From CAZQGE01 sp964592815 (GTDB lineage: Bacteria > Bacillota > Clostridia > Christensenellales > CAG-917), in assembly GCA_964592815.1 (NCBI GenBank), contig CAZQGE010000003.1, positions 1 to 56,805 on the forward strand: 56,805 nt of DNA, in the 5' to 3' direction. Below are positions 34,291-43,156 of this stretch, in pieces. A program made the translations under genes and the position numbers. Position 1 is the first letter of the stretch. Each line of letters starts with the position of its first letter. The notes under the pieces are model-generated. The model made no database searches. It saw nothing but the letters and a program-made list of their open reading frames with translations, and was not told the origin of the DNA.

Positions 34291-35907
34291 ATGACAGGTA
34301 ATTTTAGTATATTACTTGCTGCACTTGACGCTGGACCTATTATTGGTATTGCAGTTGCAACGCTAGTTTTGGGGGCTTTGGTTGGATTTGGCGGATATAG
34401 ATTATATTCTCAAAACAAAATCGGCTTGGCAAAAAGAGAAGCAGTAAGAATAGTTGAAGAAGCAAACCTTGAAGCAAAAGCTATCCGAAAAGATGGTATG
34501 CTTGAAGCTAAGGAATTGATGAACAAAATGCGCTCGGAATTTGATAAAGAAACTAAGGAGCGCAAACAAGATTTCCAAAGAACAGAAAACCGCCTTTTGC
34601 AAAAGGAATCTGCTTTGGATAAAAAGGAAGATTTGCTAGATAAAAAAGACGCCACATTAGACAGAAAAATAGACGAAATGGATAAGGCGCAAAAGCAAAT
34701 TGATGAAACAAAAGAACGTTTTAAGGCTATTGAAGAAAATCTTGCATCAGCACAAGAAAATGTTGAAAAAGAATTGGAACGCGTTGCTGGAATGACCAAA
34801 GATGAAGCGTCTGAGGAATTGAAGAATGCATTGCTTGAAGGTGTAAAAATTTCTGCGGCTGCAAAAGCTAAACTAATTGAAGCAGAAGCAAAAGAAAATG
34901 CTCAAAAAGTGGCACAAAACATCATTGTTACGGCAATTCAAAGATGCGCTGCAGACCACGCGACAGAAAATACCGTGTCGGTTGTGGCTCTTCCAAATGA
35001 TGAGATGAAAGGCAGAATTATTGGAAGAATGGGCAGAAATATACGCGCATTGGAGTCAGCAACAGGTGTAGATTTGATTATTGACGACACTCCAGACGTT
35101 ATAACGCTTTCAAGTTTTGACCCTGTAAGACGTGAAGTTGCAAGACTTACGCTTGAAAAACTTATTGCTGACGGAAGAATTCACCCAGCTCGTATTGAAG
35201 AGATGGTTGAAAAAATCAGAAAAGAAGTTGAAGCAGGAATTAAGGAAGCAGGTGAAGAGGCAGCATTTGAAGTTGGCATTCACGGTTTACACCCTGAACT
35301 TATCAAAATTTTAGGACGTTTGAAATATCGTACAAGTTATGGACAAAACGTGCTTAAACACTCAGTTGAAGTTGCGTCGTTGGCGTCCATTATGGCGGCA
35401 GAAATGGGAATTGACCCAAGAATTGCAAAACGCGCTGGATTGTTGCACGATATCGGAAAAGCTGTTGACCATGAATTGGAGGGAACTCACGTTCAAATTG
35501 GTGTCGATATTGCCAAAAAATATAGGGAATCAGCTGAGGTTGTTCACGCTATTGCGGCGCACCACAATGACATTGAACCCGAAACAATGGAAGCAGTTCT
35601 TGTTCAAGCTGCCGACGCAATATCAAGCGCAAGACCTGGCGCAAGACGTGAATCGTTGGAGAATTATGTTAAGCGTATTGAAAAGTTGGAAGTTATTGCA
35701 AAGTCTTTTGAAGGTGTTGAACAAACTTTCGCAATTCAAGCGGGCAGAGAAATTCGAGTGCTTGTAAAACCTGAACAAATAAATGACGCGAACACCGTAT
35801 TCCTTGCAAAAGAAATTGCAGAAAAACTTGAAAATGAATTGGAGTATCCAGGTCAAATTAAAGTAAGTGTAATTCGTGAGGTGAGAAGCGTAGAATATGC
35901 AAAATAA
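34291..35907 (+). CDS. rny: Ribonuclease Y
   Basis: Membrane-bound endoribonuclease that starts mRNA decay. 538 residues: an N-terminal anchor (about 10-30), a long coiled coil rich in Glu/Lys (about 45-190), a KH domain with GRIIGRMGRNIRALESATGVDLIIDDTP (about 235-265), and an HD domain with KHSVEVASLA and AGLLHDIGKAVDHE (about 345-395). GGAGG at 34280-34284 favours ATG 34291 over the GTG three bases earlier. The end overlaps the next gene by 11 bases. Confidence 0.96.
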   Translation: MTGNFSILLAALDAGPIIGIAVATLVLGALVGFGGYRLYSQNKIGLAKREAVRIVEEANLEAKAIRKDGMLEAKELMNKMRSEFDKETKERKQDFQRTENRLLQKESALDKKEDLLDKKDATLDRKIDEMDKAQKQIDETKERFKAIEENLASAQENVEKELERVAGMTKDEASEELKNALLEGVKISAAAKAKLIEAEAKENAQKVAQNIIVTAIQRCAADHATENTVSVVALPNDEMKGRIIGRMGRNIRALESATGVDLIIDDTPDVITLSSFDPVRREVARLTLEKLIADGRIHPARIEEMVEKIRKEVEAGIKEAGEEAAFEVGIHGLHPELIKILGRLKYRTSYGQNVLKHSVEVASLASIMAAEMGIDPRIAKRAGLLHDIGKAVDHELEGTHVQIGVDIAKKYRESAEVVHAIAAHHNDIEPETMEAVLVQAADAISSARPGARRESLENYVKRIEKLEVIAKSFEGVEQTFAIQAGREIRVLVKPEQINDANTVFLAKEIAEKLENELEYPGQIKVSVIREVRSVEYAK

Positions 35908-36592
35908 TTTAGTAAAATCATATAAAGAAATCAAAAATATTAAAAAAGCGTCAGATATTATTGATGATATTTACGACCTTATTTTGCAAACTATAAAAGC
36001 AGGCGTCTCTGAAATTCAAGTTGCAGATTTTATAAGAAATTGCGTGAAAGAGAAAGGCGGTGAAGACGTGTCTTTTGACACTATTGTAGCCTTTGGCGAA
36101 AGCGGTGCTGAACCTCACCACGTTCCAACTGAAAAACTTCTTGAAAAAGGTATGCTTGTCACCATTGATATGGGCGCGATTGTGAACGGATACTGTTCCG
36201 ACTTCACAAGAACGTTCGCATTTGGCGAAATAAACGATGAACAGAAGGCGATTTACGAAACAGTTTATCAAGCTCAAAAATTGGCACTTGACGCTGTTGT
36301 GGATGATGTTGATTGTTTATATGTTGATAAAATTGCAAGAAGTTATATTTCTGAAAAGGGCTATGGCGAGTTTTACGTTCACGGAACTGGACACGGCGTA
36401 GGAAAAGAGATACACGAAAATCCATACCTCAATGCGAGAACAACTGAAATTTTGAAAAATAATATGGTAGTTACCATTGAACCTGGTATCTATATACCAA
36501 AGAAAATGGGTGTTCGCATAGAAGATATGATTGTTGTCGGAGAAAAAAATGCAGTTAGCCGACACGGAACTGAACTTTTAGTGATAAAATAA
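35897..36592 (+). CDS. M24 metallopeptidase catalytic domain (Xaa-Pro aminopeptidase-like, YqhT type) without the N-terminal domain
   Basis: 231 residues in the pita-bread fold. All metal ligands are present in order: Asp in VTIDMGAIVNGYCSDFTRTF (two Asp), His in VHGTGHGVGKEIHENP, Glu in VTIEPGIYIP and Glu in VRIEDMIVV. FDTIVAFGESGAEPHHVPTEK is typical of Xaa-Pro peptidases, not of methionine aminopeptidase. These are usually about 350 residues with an N-terminal creatinase-like domain; here only the catalytic half remains. It directly precedes efp, the conserved neighbour of YqhT in Firmicutes. Confidence 0.87.
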   Translation: MQNNLVKSYKEIKNIKKASDIIDDIYDLILQTIKAGVSEIQVADFIRNCVKEKGGEDVSFDTIVAFGESGAEPHHVPTEKLLEKGMLVTIDMGAIVNGYCSDFTRTFAFGEINDEQKAIYETVYQAQKLALDAVVDDVDCLYVDKIARSYISEKGYGEFYVHGTGHGVGKEIHENPYLNARTTEILKNNMVVTIEPGIYIPKKMGVRIEDMIVVGEKNAVSRHGTELLVIK

Positions 36593-36624
36593 AATTATAA
36601 TATATTTTAGGAGAAATATTTATT

Positions 36625-37188
36625 ATGGCACAAGTTATGGCAGGTGATTTGAGAAAAGGCGTTACCTTCTTGATGGACAACAATATTATGTCTATTGTTG
36701 ATTTTCAACACGTTAAACCAGGAAAGGGAGCGGCTTTTGTTCGCACAAAAATGAAAAACGTGGTTACAGGCGCAGTTTTGGAAAAAACCTTTAACCCAAC
36801 AGAAAAGTTTGAACTTGCTCACATTGAAACAAAAAATATGGAATATCTTTACAACGATGGCGAGCTCTATTACTTTATGGATGCAAATACCTATGAACAA
36901 ATTCCTCTTAACAAAGGTCAAGTGGAAGAAGCATTGAACTTTGTAAAAGAAAATATGCAAGTTACAATGAAGTTCTTCCAAGGTTCTCCATTCTCTGTTG
37001 AACCTCCAAACTTTGTTGAATTGCAAATTACATTCTGTGAACCAGGTGTAAGAGGCGATACGGCAACTCCAGGTTCTAAGCCTGCTACTTTGGAAACAGG
37101 TTACACGTTGCAAGTTCCTTTCTTTGTAAACGAAGGCGATATGATTCGTGTTGACACAAGAACTGGCGATTATATGTCAAGAGTTTAA
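36625..37188 (+). CDS. efp: Translation elongation factor P
   Basis: Relieves ribosome stalling at proline runs. 187 residues, three beta-barrel domains. Domain I carries the tip loop KPGKGAAFVRTKMKN, with the Lys that is modified in Firmicutes. The C-terminal signature GDTATPGSKPATLETGYTLQ is present. GGAG is 11 bases before the ATG, rather far. A TATAAT at 36596-36601 lacks a good -35, so efp is probably co-transcribed with the M24 gene. Confidence 0.97.
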   Translation: MAQVMAGDLRKGVTFLMDNNIMSIVDFQHVKPGKGAAFVRTKMKNVVTGAVLEKTFNPTEKFELAHIETKNMEYLYNDGELYYFMDANTYEQIPLNKGQVEEALNFVKENMQVTMKFFQGSPFSVEPPNFVELQITFCEPGVRGDTATPGSKPATLETGYTLQVPFFVNEGDMIRVDTRTGDYMSRV

Positions 37189-37206
37189 TCTTTGAGTTAA
37201 TCAAAT

Positions 37207-37237
37207 AAAAAAGCTACCTATATGGTAGCTTTTTTTT
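37207..37237 (+). terminator. rho-independent terminator after efp
   Basis: GCTACC and GGTAGC arms extended by A/T pairs around TATAT, then a run of Ts. Confidence 0.88.
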
Positions 37238-37466
37238 GTTAAAGAATTTCATAAAAAATTATTTTTCTATTTTGTTAATATAAAATTTCTAGCCGTAATA
37301 GTTGGCTTCTTGTTATCGTTTTTATTGTTGTATATATTATATATATTACATAGATAAGTATTCTAATATAATCAAATAATATGCTTGCGCTTTTTATTGG
37401 TGAATGGTTTTTTCAAATATCGTAAATTTCCTGTATTTTTAACCGAAATATTTCATATTGTTTAAT

Positions 37467-38321
37467 ATGTTTGAAGAAATATTTCAAGGTAGGCTTTTGC
37501 GCATAATATCGCAAAGTATATCCGAAAAAGAAGTTGTTGAAATTAGACTGAGAATAGGCAGAGAACCTGCTGTGTTTTGTTGTCGAGAAAAAATTAAACT
37601 TCAATTTGAAGGTGTACCGTACAAAATTTGCGTTCAAGACATAAACAAAGTTTTAGAAGTTTGTTCAAATTTTTCATTATATTCCGTGAATGAAGAAATT
37701 GTGCAAGGGTTCATTCCGCAAAAAAACATGAGAGTTGGAATTGCTGGCGTTGGCGTTGTTGAAAACGGCAAGTTGATAACCGTTAAGGATATTATGTATA
37801 TTGTTTTACGATTTCCGCATCAAATTAAAGACGTTGCAAAAGAGTTAAGGCTTCAAGTTGCGGATAGGGTTTTGAAAAATACTTTAATTATTTCTCCCCC
37901 TGGTGCGGGGAAGACGACACTTTTGCGTGAGCTTGCAAGGCACGCAAGTGAAAAGTACAACACGGTTATTATTGATGAACGTTTTGAAATTGCGTGCGCA
38001 TTTAACGGTGCGCCGACTTTGGATATAGGCGACTCGGAAGTTATAAGCGGAATTAAAAAGACGGTTGCCTATGAGAATGCGGTAAGGTCGCTTAATCCGC
38101 AAATTATAGTGACAGATGAATTGTTCAAAAATGAAGAAATTGAAGCTATATGCGATATTGTCAGAAGTGGTGTAAAGGTATTTGCCACTTTACACGGAAA
38201 AAACGTGGAGTCTATAAAAAGTAATATTGCGTTCAAGGCATTGTTTGACATATTTGAGTTTGCAGTAACCCTGTCGTCCGAGCCTAAAATTGGAACTATT
38301 ACCGAGGCAGTAGAACTATGA
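37467..38321 (+). CDS. spoIIIAA: Stage III sporulation protein AA (secretion-type ATPase)
   Basis: ATPase of the mother-cell-to-forespore channel, related to type II/IV secretion ATPases. 284 residues: Walker A ISPPGAGKTTLLREL (near 145), DERFEIACAFNG, and a Walker-B-like PQIIVTDELFKNEE. The first 120 residues carry the typical EIRLRIGREPAV. ATG 37467 is chosen; an in-frame TTG lies at 37458 and neither has a clear ribosome site. The 230-base gap upstream is AT-rich. In relatives this operon is sigma-E controlled, but no convincing sigma-E site is recognised. First gene of eight. Confidence 0.94.
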   Translation: MFEEIFQGRLLRIISQSISEKEVVEIRLRIGREPAVFCCREKIKLQFEGVPYKICVQDINKVLEVCSNFSLYSVNEEIVQGFIPQKNMRVGIAGVGVVENGKLITVKDIMYIVLRFPHQIKDVAKELRLQVADRVLKNTLIISPPGAGKTTLLRELARHASEKYNTVIIDERFEIACAFNGAPTLDIGDSEVISGIKKTVAYENAVRSLNPQIIVTDELFKNEEIEAICDIVRSGVKVFATLHGKNVESIKSNIAFKALFDIFEFAVTLSSEPKIGTITEAVEL

Positions 38322-38824
38322 TTGGAACAATAAAATTGATTGCTGGCGGTTTGCTTGCGCTATGTTCCTCATACGTTGGATTTTTGATTAAAAAACATTA
38401 TGGCGCACGTTTAGAGTTTTTTAAGCAGGCAAAAAAGTTTTCAGAGATTATGAAAGGTGAGGTTTCGTTCAAAAAAACTCCGTTACCCGTTGTGATTGAA
38501 AACTTTTCGGTGGCAAATCCATCGAAATTCTCAATTATGCTTAATGAGTTTATGCAATGGAAAAAAGATAATTTGACTTATAAACAAATGTTCTCCAAGC
38601 TCGACAACTATCATTTGAGAGAAACGGAGAAAGAGGCACTATTGAGTTTTTTAACAGAACTTGGCAAGTCTTCGCTAAGCGACCAACTCGGAATTGTTGC
38701 AAAAGCAGAAACGGAGTTTACCGCCAAACAAAAACAATGCGAGGACGAATATAAGCGTTACGGAAACACTTATTTCAAACTTGCTGTCTTGATTGGAATT
38801 GCGATTATTGTAATTCTTGCGTGA
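38318..38824 (+). CDS. spoIIIAB: Stage III sporulation protein AB
   Basis: 168 residues, membrane helices at both ends (about 4-24 and 150-168) with a helical domain between; resembles GspF-like platform proteins in the sporulation channel. Conserved features are the opening KLIAGGLLALCSSYVGF and the ending KLAVLIGIAIIVILA. Starts inside the spoIIIAA stop (ATGA). Confidence 0.9.
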   Translation: MIGTIKLIAGGLLALCSSYVGFLIKKHYGARLEFFKQAKKFSEIMKGEVSFKKTPLPVVIENFSVANPSKFSIMLNEFMQWKKDNLTYKQMFSKLDNYHLRETEKEALLSFLTELGKSSLSDQLGIVAKAETEFTAKQKQCEDEYKRYGNTYFKLAVLIGIAIIVILA

Positions 38825-38831
38825 GGGAACT

Positions 38832-39029
38832 ATGGGAATAAACATAATTTTGAAAATTGCAGGCATTGGCATATTGACTGCCATTGTTTGCATAATACTT
38901 AAAAAAACAGACCGTGACGATATGGCGACGTTTGCGACGTTGGCGGGTTTGATATTGGTTATCCTTTTGGTTGTTGATATGTTTGGCGGATTGATGGAAA
39001 CCATAAAATCACTTTTGAATTTAAGCTGA
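38832..39029 (+). CDS. spoIIIAC: Stage III sporulation protein AC
   Basis: A 65-residue protein with two membrane helices (about 6-24 and 36-56), the family size. GAGGGA precedes ATG 38832. Probably forms an inner-ring or exporter-like unit with AD. Overlaps spoIIIAD by one base (TGATG). Confidence 0.9.
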   Translation: MGINIILKIAGIGILTAIVCIILKKTDRDDMATFATLAGLILVILLVVDMFGGLMETIKSLLNLS

Positions 39030-39415
39030 TGATTTTCAAACTTATTGGCATAGCTTTTATTGGCGTCATTGTAGTATTGCTGTTAAAAACAACAAAGCCC
39101 GAGTTTTCGGTTTTTGCTGTTATTGCAACGGGAATAATTATGATTATCGTAATGCTTAACTCTTTGCAAAGTGTAGTTTTGGCGTTTGACGGAATTGTAA
39201 AAAAGACTGGCATTGACGACGGAATTTTTACAGCAGTTCTCAAAATTATTGGAATTGGGTACCTTACGGAGTATTCCGCTTCTGTTGCAAACGACGCAGG
39301 TTGTCCGTCTATTGCGCAAAAATTGCAACTTGGTGGTAAACTTGTAATTTTTGTTATGAGCATATCTATTGTAACTGCGTTAATTGACGTAATATTGTCG
39401 CTGGTGAAAGTTTGA
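39029..39415 (+). CDS. spoIIIAD: Stage III sporulation protein AD
   Basis: 128 residues, several membrane helices. The family stretch KIIGIGYLTEYSASVANDAGC and PSIAQKLQLGGKLVIFVMSI are clear. Membrane partner of AC and AE in the channel. Confidence 0.92.
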   Translation: MIFKLIGIAFIGVIVVLLLKTTKPEFSVFAVIATGIIMIIVMLNSLQSVVLAFDGIVKKTGIDDGIFTAVLKIIGIGYLTEYSASVANDAGCPSIAQKLQLGGKLVIFVMSISIVTALIDVILSLVKV

Positions 39416-39416
39416 T

Positions 39417-40694
39417 ATGCAAAAATTTTTAAGTTTAAGTTTGAAAGGCACACAATTTATTGCTTATGCAAAAAACAAAAAAAAGGCGTTAAAAATTATT
39501 TTAACGCTTTTGGTAATTTTAATTTTTTTGTTAACCTTATCATCAATTATGAATTTACAACCGACGGCATTTGCTGTTGAAAACAAAACACAGGAAGAAA
39601 TTGAAAAACAATTTGACAAAAAATATTCCGATTTACTTAATAAGCTAAACGTCGATACCTTTCAAAAATTTTTGGACTCTTTAACAGAAAAGCAACGCAA
39701 TGCTTTTGGAATTGATAACATCAAACAAGCTATGAAATCACTGGCAGAAGGTGACAGCAAAAATTTTTTTGACAGTTTAATCAAGTTCGTTACCGATAGT
39801 TTGGGCAATTATTTTATAGGTTTTTTGCCTAGCTTTATCACCGTAATTATTTTATGTTTGCTCAAAAATATATTGTCGGGGTTAAGCGGAAACTTCTTGA
39901 AGAACGGCACAAATGAAGTTGTCCATATTGTTTGCTTTTCTGCTTTAACCGTTGTTCTTGCAACAGGTATAACTGACATTGTTGGTACGGTCAAAGATAC
40001 CGTGTCGGGTATGCAAAGTTTTGCGTCAGGTATTTTTCCAGTTTTGCTTACATTAATGTCAATGCTTGGAAGTATAAAATCTGTTGGCGTCTATCAACCG
40101 TTTATGGCAGTTTTGTCTGGCTTTGTTTTGAAACTAATTGTATCAATCGTTTTGCCTATATTCATTGCAATTACAGTTTTCAGCGTTGTTGGTCATTTGA
40201 CAAAATCGGTCAAGTTGGATAGGCTTACAAAACTTCTTAAAAGCGTTGGAACTTGGGCATTGGGTTTGGTGTTCAGCATATTTGTTAGTCTGCTCACCGT
40301 TCAAGGTGTTACAGGTGGGGTGGCAGATAAATTGACGTTTAATGCCGCTAAGTTTGCGATGTCGAGTTACGTCCCGATTTTGGGAGGTTATTTGTCTGAT
40401 GGCTTTGACATTTTTGCCGCATCAACTTTGCTTATTAAAAACACTTTTGGTTACGTCAGCGTAATCGTTTTGATTGGTTGGATAGCTTTGCCAGTCTGCA
40501 AGTTGATTGTGTTTATGTTTATGCTCAGATTGACGTCAGCTATTGCTCAACCGCTTGGGGACAGTAGGGTGTCTGATATGATGAACACAATAGCTGACAG
40601 TATGTCGTTGCTGATAACGGCGTTGATTGGCGCAGCGTTTATGTTTTTTTTAATTCTGATGCTTTTAATATCTACGGTCGGCATAGGCTTATAG
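39417..40694 (+). CDS. spoIIIAE: Stage III sporulation protein AE
   Basis: 425 residues: an N-terminal export signal or anchor (about 24-53, ending PTAFA), a polar region to about 120, then seven or eight membrane helices. Recognisable parts include SFASGIFPVLLTLMSMLGS, ILGGYLSDGFDIFAASTLLIKN and AQPLGDSRVSDMMNTIADSM. Multi-spanning core of the channel. ATG starts one base after the spoIIIAD stop. Confidence 0.94.
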   Translation: MQKFLSLSLKGTQFIAYAKNKKKALKIILTLLVILIFLLTLSSIMNLQPTAFAVENKTQEEIEKQFDKKYSDLLNKLNVDTFQKFLDSLTEKQRNAFGIDNIKQAMKSLAEGDSKNFFDSLIKFVTDSLGNYFIGFLPSFITVIILCLLKNILSGLSGNFLKNGTNEVVHIVCFSALTVVLATGITDIVGTVKDTVSGMQSFASGIFPVLLTLMSMLGSIKSVGVYQPFMAVLSGFVLKLIVSIVLPIFIAITVFSVVGHLTKSVKLDRLTKLLKSVGTWALGLVFSIFVSLLTVQGVTGGVADKLTFNAAKFAMSSYVPILGGYLSDGFDIFAASTLLIKNTFGYVSVIVLIGWIALPVCKLIVFMFMLRLTSAIAQPLGDSRVSDMMNTIADSMSLLITALIGAAFMFFLILMLLISTVGIGL

Positions 40695-40718
40695 CGATAA
40701 ATCTTTCATAACGGCTGA

Positions 40719-41237
40719 TTGAAGGGAATATCATTTAACGTGGGCGAATGGATAATATCGGTAGTTGGAGTTATTGCACTTGGGATTTTGCTTGAAATCA
40801 TTTTACCCGAGGGGCAAACCAATAAATACGTTAAAGGCGCGTTTTCGCTTTTGGTTATTTTTGTCATTGTATCGCCTCTTGTAAAATGGAAAGGCGGGCA
40901 GTTTGCGTTTAATATTGACAAGGCGATTTTTGACATTGACAAAGAATTTATAACCGACACAGTTTCGGAAGAAATTAAAAGCCTTGAAAGTGATATGGAA
41001 GATTTTTTGGCGGTGAACGGTTATGACGCAGAAGTGAAGTTAAGTCAAGAACTAGACAAGCCTGTTGCAATAAGCAAGGTTCATATAATTGTAAAAATAC
41101 AGAAGCCAAAAGAAAACGAACTTAACAAACATATTGAAACAATCAAAAAACTGATAAGCAATAAATTTAACGTTGCAGAAAATAAGATTTTTGTTGAAAC
41201 GCAAATTATAGACGGGGGAGATTATGGAAGTGACTGA
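40719..41237 (+). CDS. spoIIIAF: Stage III sporulation protein AF
   Basis: About 172 residues: two N-terminal helices (VISVVGVIALGILLEIILP-like and GAFSLLVIFVIVSPL) and a soluble domain. The start is uncertain: TTG 40719 has no ribosome site, while GTG 40740 has AAGGGA 12 bases upstream. Alignment to the family (a short N terminus, then EW) fits either. The last bases overlap spoIIIAG by 14. Confidence 0.85.
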   Translation: MKGISFNVGEWIISVVGVIALGILLEIILPEGQTNKYVKGAFSLLVIFVIVSPLVKWKGGQFAFNIDKAIFDIDKEFITDTVSEEIKSLESDMEDFLAVNGYDAEVKLSQELDKPVAISKVHIIVKIQKPKENELNKHIETIKKLISNKFNVAENKIFVETQIIDGGDYGSD

Positions 41238-41652
41238 TGAAAGAAAAAGTGGTCTATCTCACAAACTTAGACAGAATAAAATAGTTAAAAAGCTAAGCAA
41301 AATAAAAAATATTCAATTGCTTGCTTTTGTTATCATAATTTCGGTGGGGCTTATCATATATTCAAGTGTAGTAAGTAATAGGAATAAGTCAACTGCAAAC
41401 GTTAGCAACGGAACTGTATCGACTGTGGTTATGAACGAACAGGAACAAAGGCTTGCAAATATGCTTCAAAGCATAAAAGGCGCAGGAAAAGTCAAAGCAA
41501 TGATTTCACAAACGGACGGAAAGATTGTTGGCGTTATTGTTGTTGCTGAGGGCGCGGACGATATTACAGTTATGTTACGGCTTATGGACGCCACTCAAAT
41601 AGCGTTAAATATAGACCAAAAAATTGTGGAAGTTTATAAGATGCAAAAATAA
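41224..41652 (+). CDS. spoIIIAG: Stage III sporulation protein AG
   Basis: 142 residues: one helix (about 30-50, NIQLLAFVIIISVGLIIYSS), then an extracellular ring-building domain with NEQEQRLANMLQSIKGAGKVKAMI and a late IVVAEGADDITVMLRLMDA. In Bacillus AG forms a large ring in the intermembrane space. GGGGGA lies just upstream, inside spoIIIAF. Confidence 0.91.
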   Translation: MEVTDERKSGLSHKLRQNKIVKKLSKIKNIQLLAFVIIISVGLIIYSSVVSNRNKSTANVSNGTVSTVVMNEQEQRLANMLQSIKGAGKVKAMISQTDGKIVGVIVVAEGADDITVMLRLMDATQIALNIDQKIVEVYKMQK

Positions 41653-41673
41653 AGTGTTCAAAAGGAGGACCTT

Positions 41674-42174
41674 ATGAAAATAAAAACAAAAACAAAGAAA
41701 ATTTTGGTGTTAGGCGTTATGGTTGCTTTGCTTGTTACAACTGGTGTTTTGAATTTTGTGTTGAACGACAAAATTACTTCTGTAAATAAAGACGGAAGCT
41801 CGACGACAGTCAACAATAACGTAACGGCGACGTTCTTTGAGTCGTGCAGAACAGACCGCACAGCGCAAAGAGAAGCAGACATTATGTTGTTGGATACAAT
41901 TATAAATTCGGCAAACACATCTCCGCAAGCCAGAATTGAGGCTGAGAATAAAAAACTTTCGTTAATCGAGCAAGGCAAAATTGAAAAGGACGTTGAAACT
42001 CTAATCAAAGGGAAAGGATTTCAAGACGCATTGATTGCAATCAATCAAAACGGCATCAAGGTTGTTGTTGATGCAAGCAAGCTCACAGTTGAAGAAGCGA
42101 ACATAATAAAAGATATTGTTGTTGATTGTGCAAACTGCAAAGCTGGCGATATAAAAATTGTGCCTTATGTATAG
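41674..42174 (+). CDS. spoIIIAH: Stage III sporulation protein AH
   Basis: 166 residues with an N-terminal helix (about 9-30) and a YscJ/FliF-like extracellular domain: FFESCRTDRTAQREADIMLLD, then FQDALIAINQNGIKVVVDA and the ending CKAGDIKIVPYV. It meets SpoIIQ of the forespore in Bacillus. AGGAGG precedes the ATG. Last gene of the operon; a terminator follows. Confidence 0.92.
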   Translation: MKIKTKTKKILVLGVMVALLVTTGVLNFVLNDKITSVNKDGSSTTVNNNVTATFFESCRTDRTAQREADIMLLDTIINSANTSPQARIEAENKKLSLIEQGKIEKDVETLIKGKGFQDALIAINQNGIKVVVDASKLTVEEANIIKDIVVDCANCKAGDIKIVPYV

Positions 42175-42201
42175 AAAATAAAGGATAAAATTTGACAAGT
42201 A

Positions 42202-42227
42202 AAAGGTGGCGTTTGCCATCTTTTTTT
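42202..42227 (+). terminator. Terminator after the spoIIIA operon
   Basis: AAAGGTGGC and GCCATCTTT (one G-U pair) around GTTT, then seven Ts. Confidence 0.8.
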
Positions 42228-42228
42228 G

Positions 42229-42257
42229 TTGTATAATAAATTATGTTATGGTATAAT
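42229..42257 (+). promoter_or_regulatory. Promoter for the asp23-nusB unit
   Basis: TTGTAT (42229-42234), a 17-base spacer and TATAAT (42252-42257) preceded by TGG (extended -10). Confidence 0.65.
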
Positions 42258-42280
42258 AACACAAATGGAGGGCGTACTCT

Positions 42281-42607
42281 ATGGAAATTAGTTCAAGAAA
42301 TACAGCAGTTTTTTCTGACGTCATTGCTTCAATAGCGTCCGAGGCTGCGTCAACGATTGAAGGCATAGCCGTTTTGAGAAACCACGAAAAGAGCAAGATG
42401 TTCACTCGTGGCGGTGGTGTTTCAGTATATTTTCTTCCTAACGACAGAGTCTCCATTGATATTTACGTAAACATAGGACACGGTTACAACGTGCCTCCAA
42501 CGGTTGCGGAAGTTCAAGAGAAAGTTAAATTAGAAGTGGAGGGAGCAACAAAATTTCGTGTGCATTCTGTAAACGTGCAGATTGTAAGCGTAATTTTTCC
42601 GCAATAG
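42281..42607 (+). CDS. yqhY: Asp23/Gls24 family protein (YqhY type)
   Basis: 108 residues matching the Asp23 domain: VIASIASEAASTIEGIAVLRN, then VSVYFLPNDRVSIDIYVNIGHGYNVPPTVAEVQEKVK. In Bacillus, YqhY is linked to control of acetyl-CoA carboxylase and lies next to nusB, as here. No membrane helix. Four bases separate it from nusB. Confidence 0.88.
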   Translation: MEISSRNTAVFSDVIASIASEAASTIEGIAVLRNHEKSKMFTRGGGVSVYFLPNDRVSIDIYVNIGHGYNVPPTVAEVQEKVKLEVEGATKFRVHSVNVQIVSVIFPQ

Positions 42608-42611
42608 TAAA

Positions 42612-43010
42612 ATGAGACGTGTAGCTAGAGAATTGGTTTTTAAGTTGGTATTTGAATATACATTTTATGCAGTTTCAAACGAAGGTACTTTGGAATTGAT
42701 GATGCAAGAAAGTGATTTGGACGAAAGTGACAAAGAGTATATATCTGCGACTTACAATGGAATAATTGAAAAACAAGACGGTTTGAAAGATATGATTTCA
42801 TCTTGTCTTAATTCATATAAAATTGAAAGATTATATCGCCCCGACTATGTAGTTCTGTTGCTTGCGACTTATGAGCTGATGAAAGCTGAAACACCGTCCG
42901 CCGTAATTATTAACGAAGCAGTTAATCTCTCAAAAAAATACGGCACGGAGAAATCTGGAAAATTTGTAAACGGAGTTCTTGCTAACATTTTGAAAAAAAT
43001 ACAAGAATAA
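42612..43010 (+). CDS. nusB: Transcription antitermination factor NusB
   Basis: All-helical RNA-binding factor for rRNA antitermination. 132 residues. Opens RRVARELVFKLVFEY; the conserved C-terminal block TPSAVIINEAVNLSKKYGTEKSGKFVNGVLANI is complete. Co-transcribed with the Asp23 gene. Confidence 0.95.
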   Translation: MRRVARELVFKLVFEYTFYAVSNEGTLELMMQESDLDESDKEYISATYNGIIEKQDGLKDMISSCLNSYKIERLYRPDYVVLLLATYELMKAETPSAVIINEAVNLSKKYGTEKSGKFVNGVLANILKKIQE

Positions 43011-43032
43011 AAGCAAAAATAACTAAAAAGTT

Positions 43033-43073
43033 GCCAAAAAAAGTTAAAAGATTAACCGATTTGGCTTTTTTTT
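43033..43073 (+). terminator. Terminator after nusB
   Basis: Two-step stem: GCCAAA/TTTGGC enclosing GTTAA/TTAAC around AAGA, then eight Ts. Confidence 0.7.
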
Positions 43074-43156
43074 AATGAAAATTAGCTGAAAATCGTGCAA
43101 AAAGTGGCTGTTTTGCGTTTGTAAAAGGTCTTGATACGACAAAAAAGGTGGTTAAT

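Noticed and set aside
37237..37466. A sigma-E promoter for spoIIIAA
   Set aside because: CATATTGT at 37454 resembles the -10 only loosely and lies too close to the start codon; no matching -35 at the right distance.
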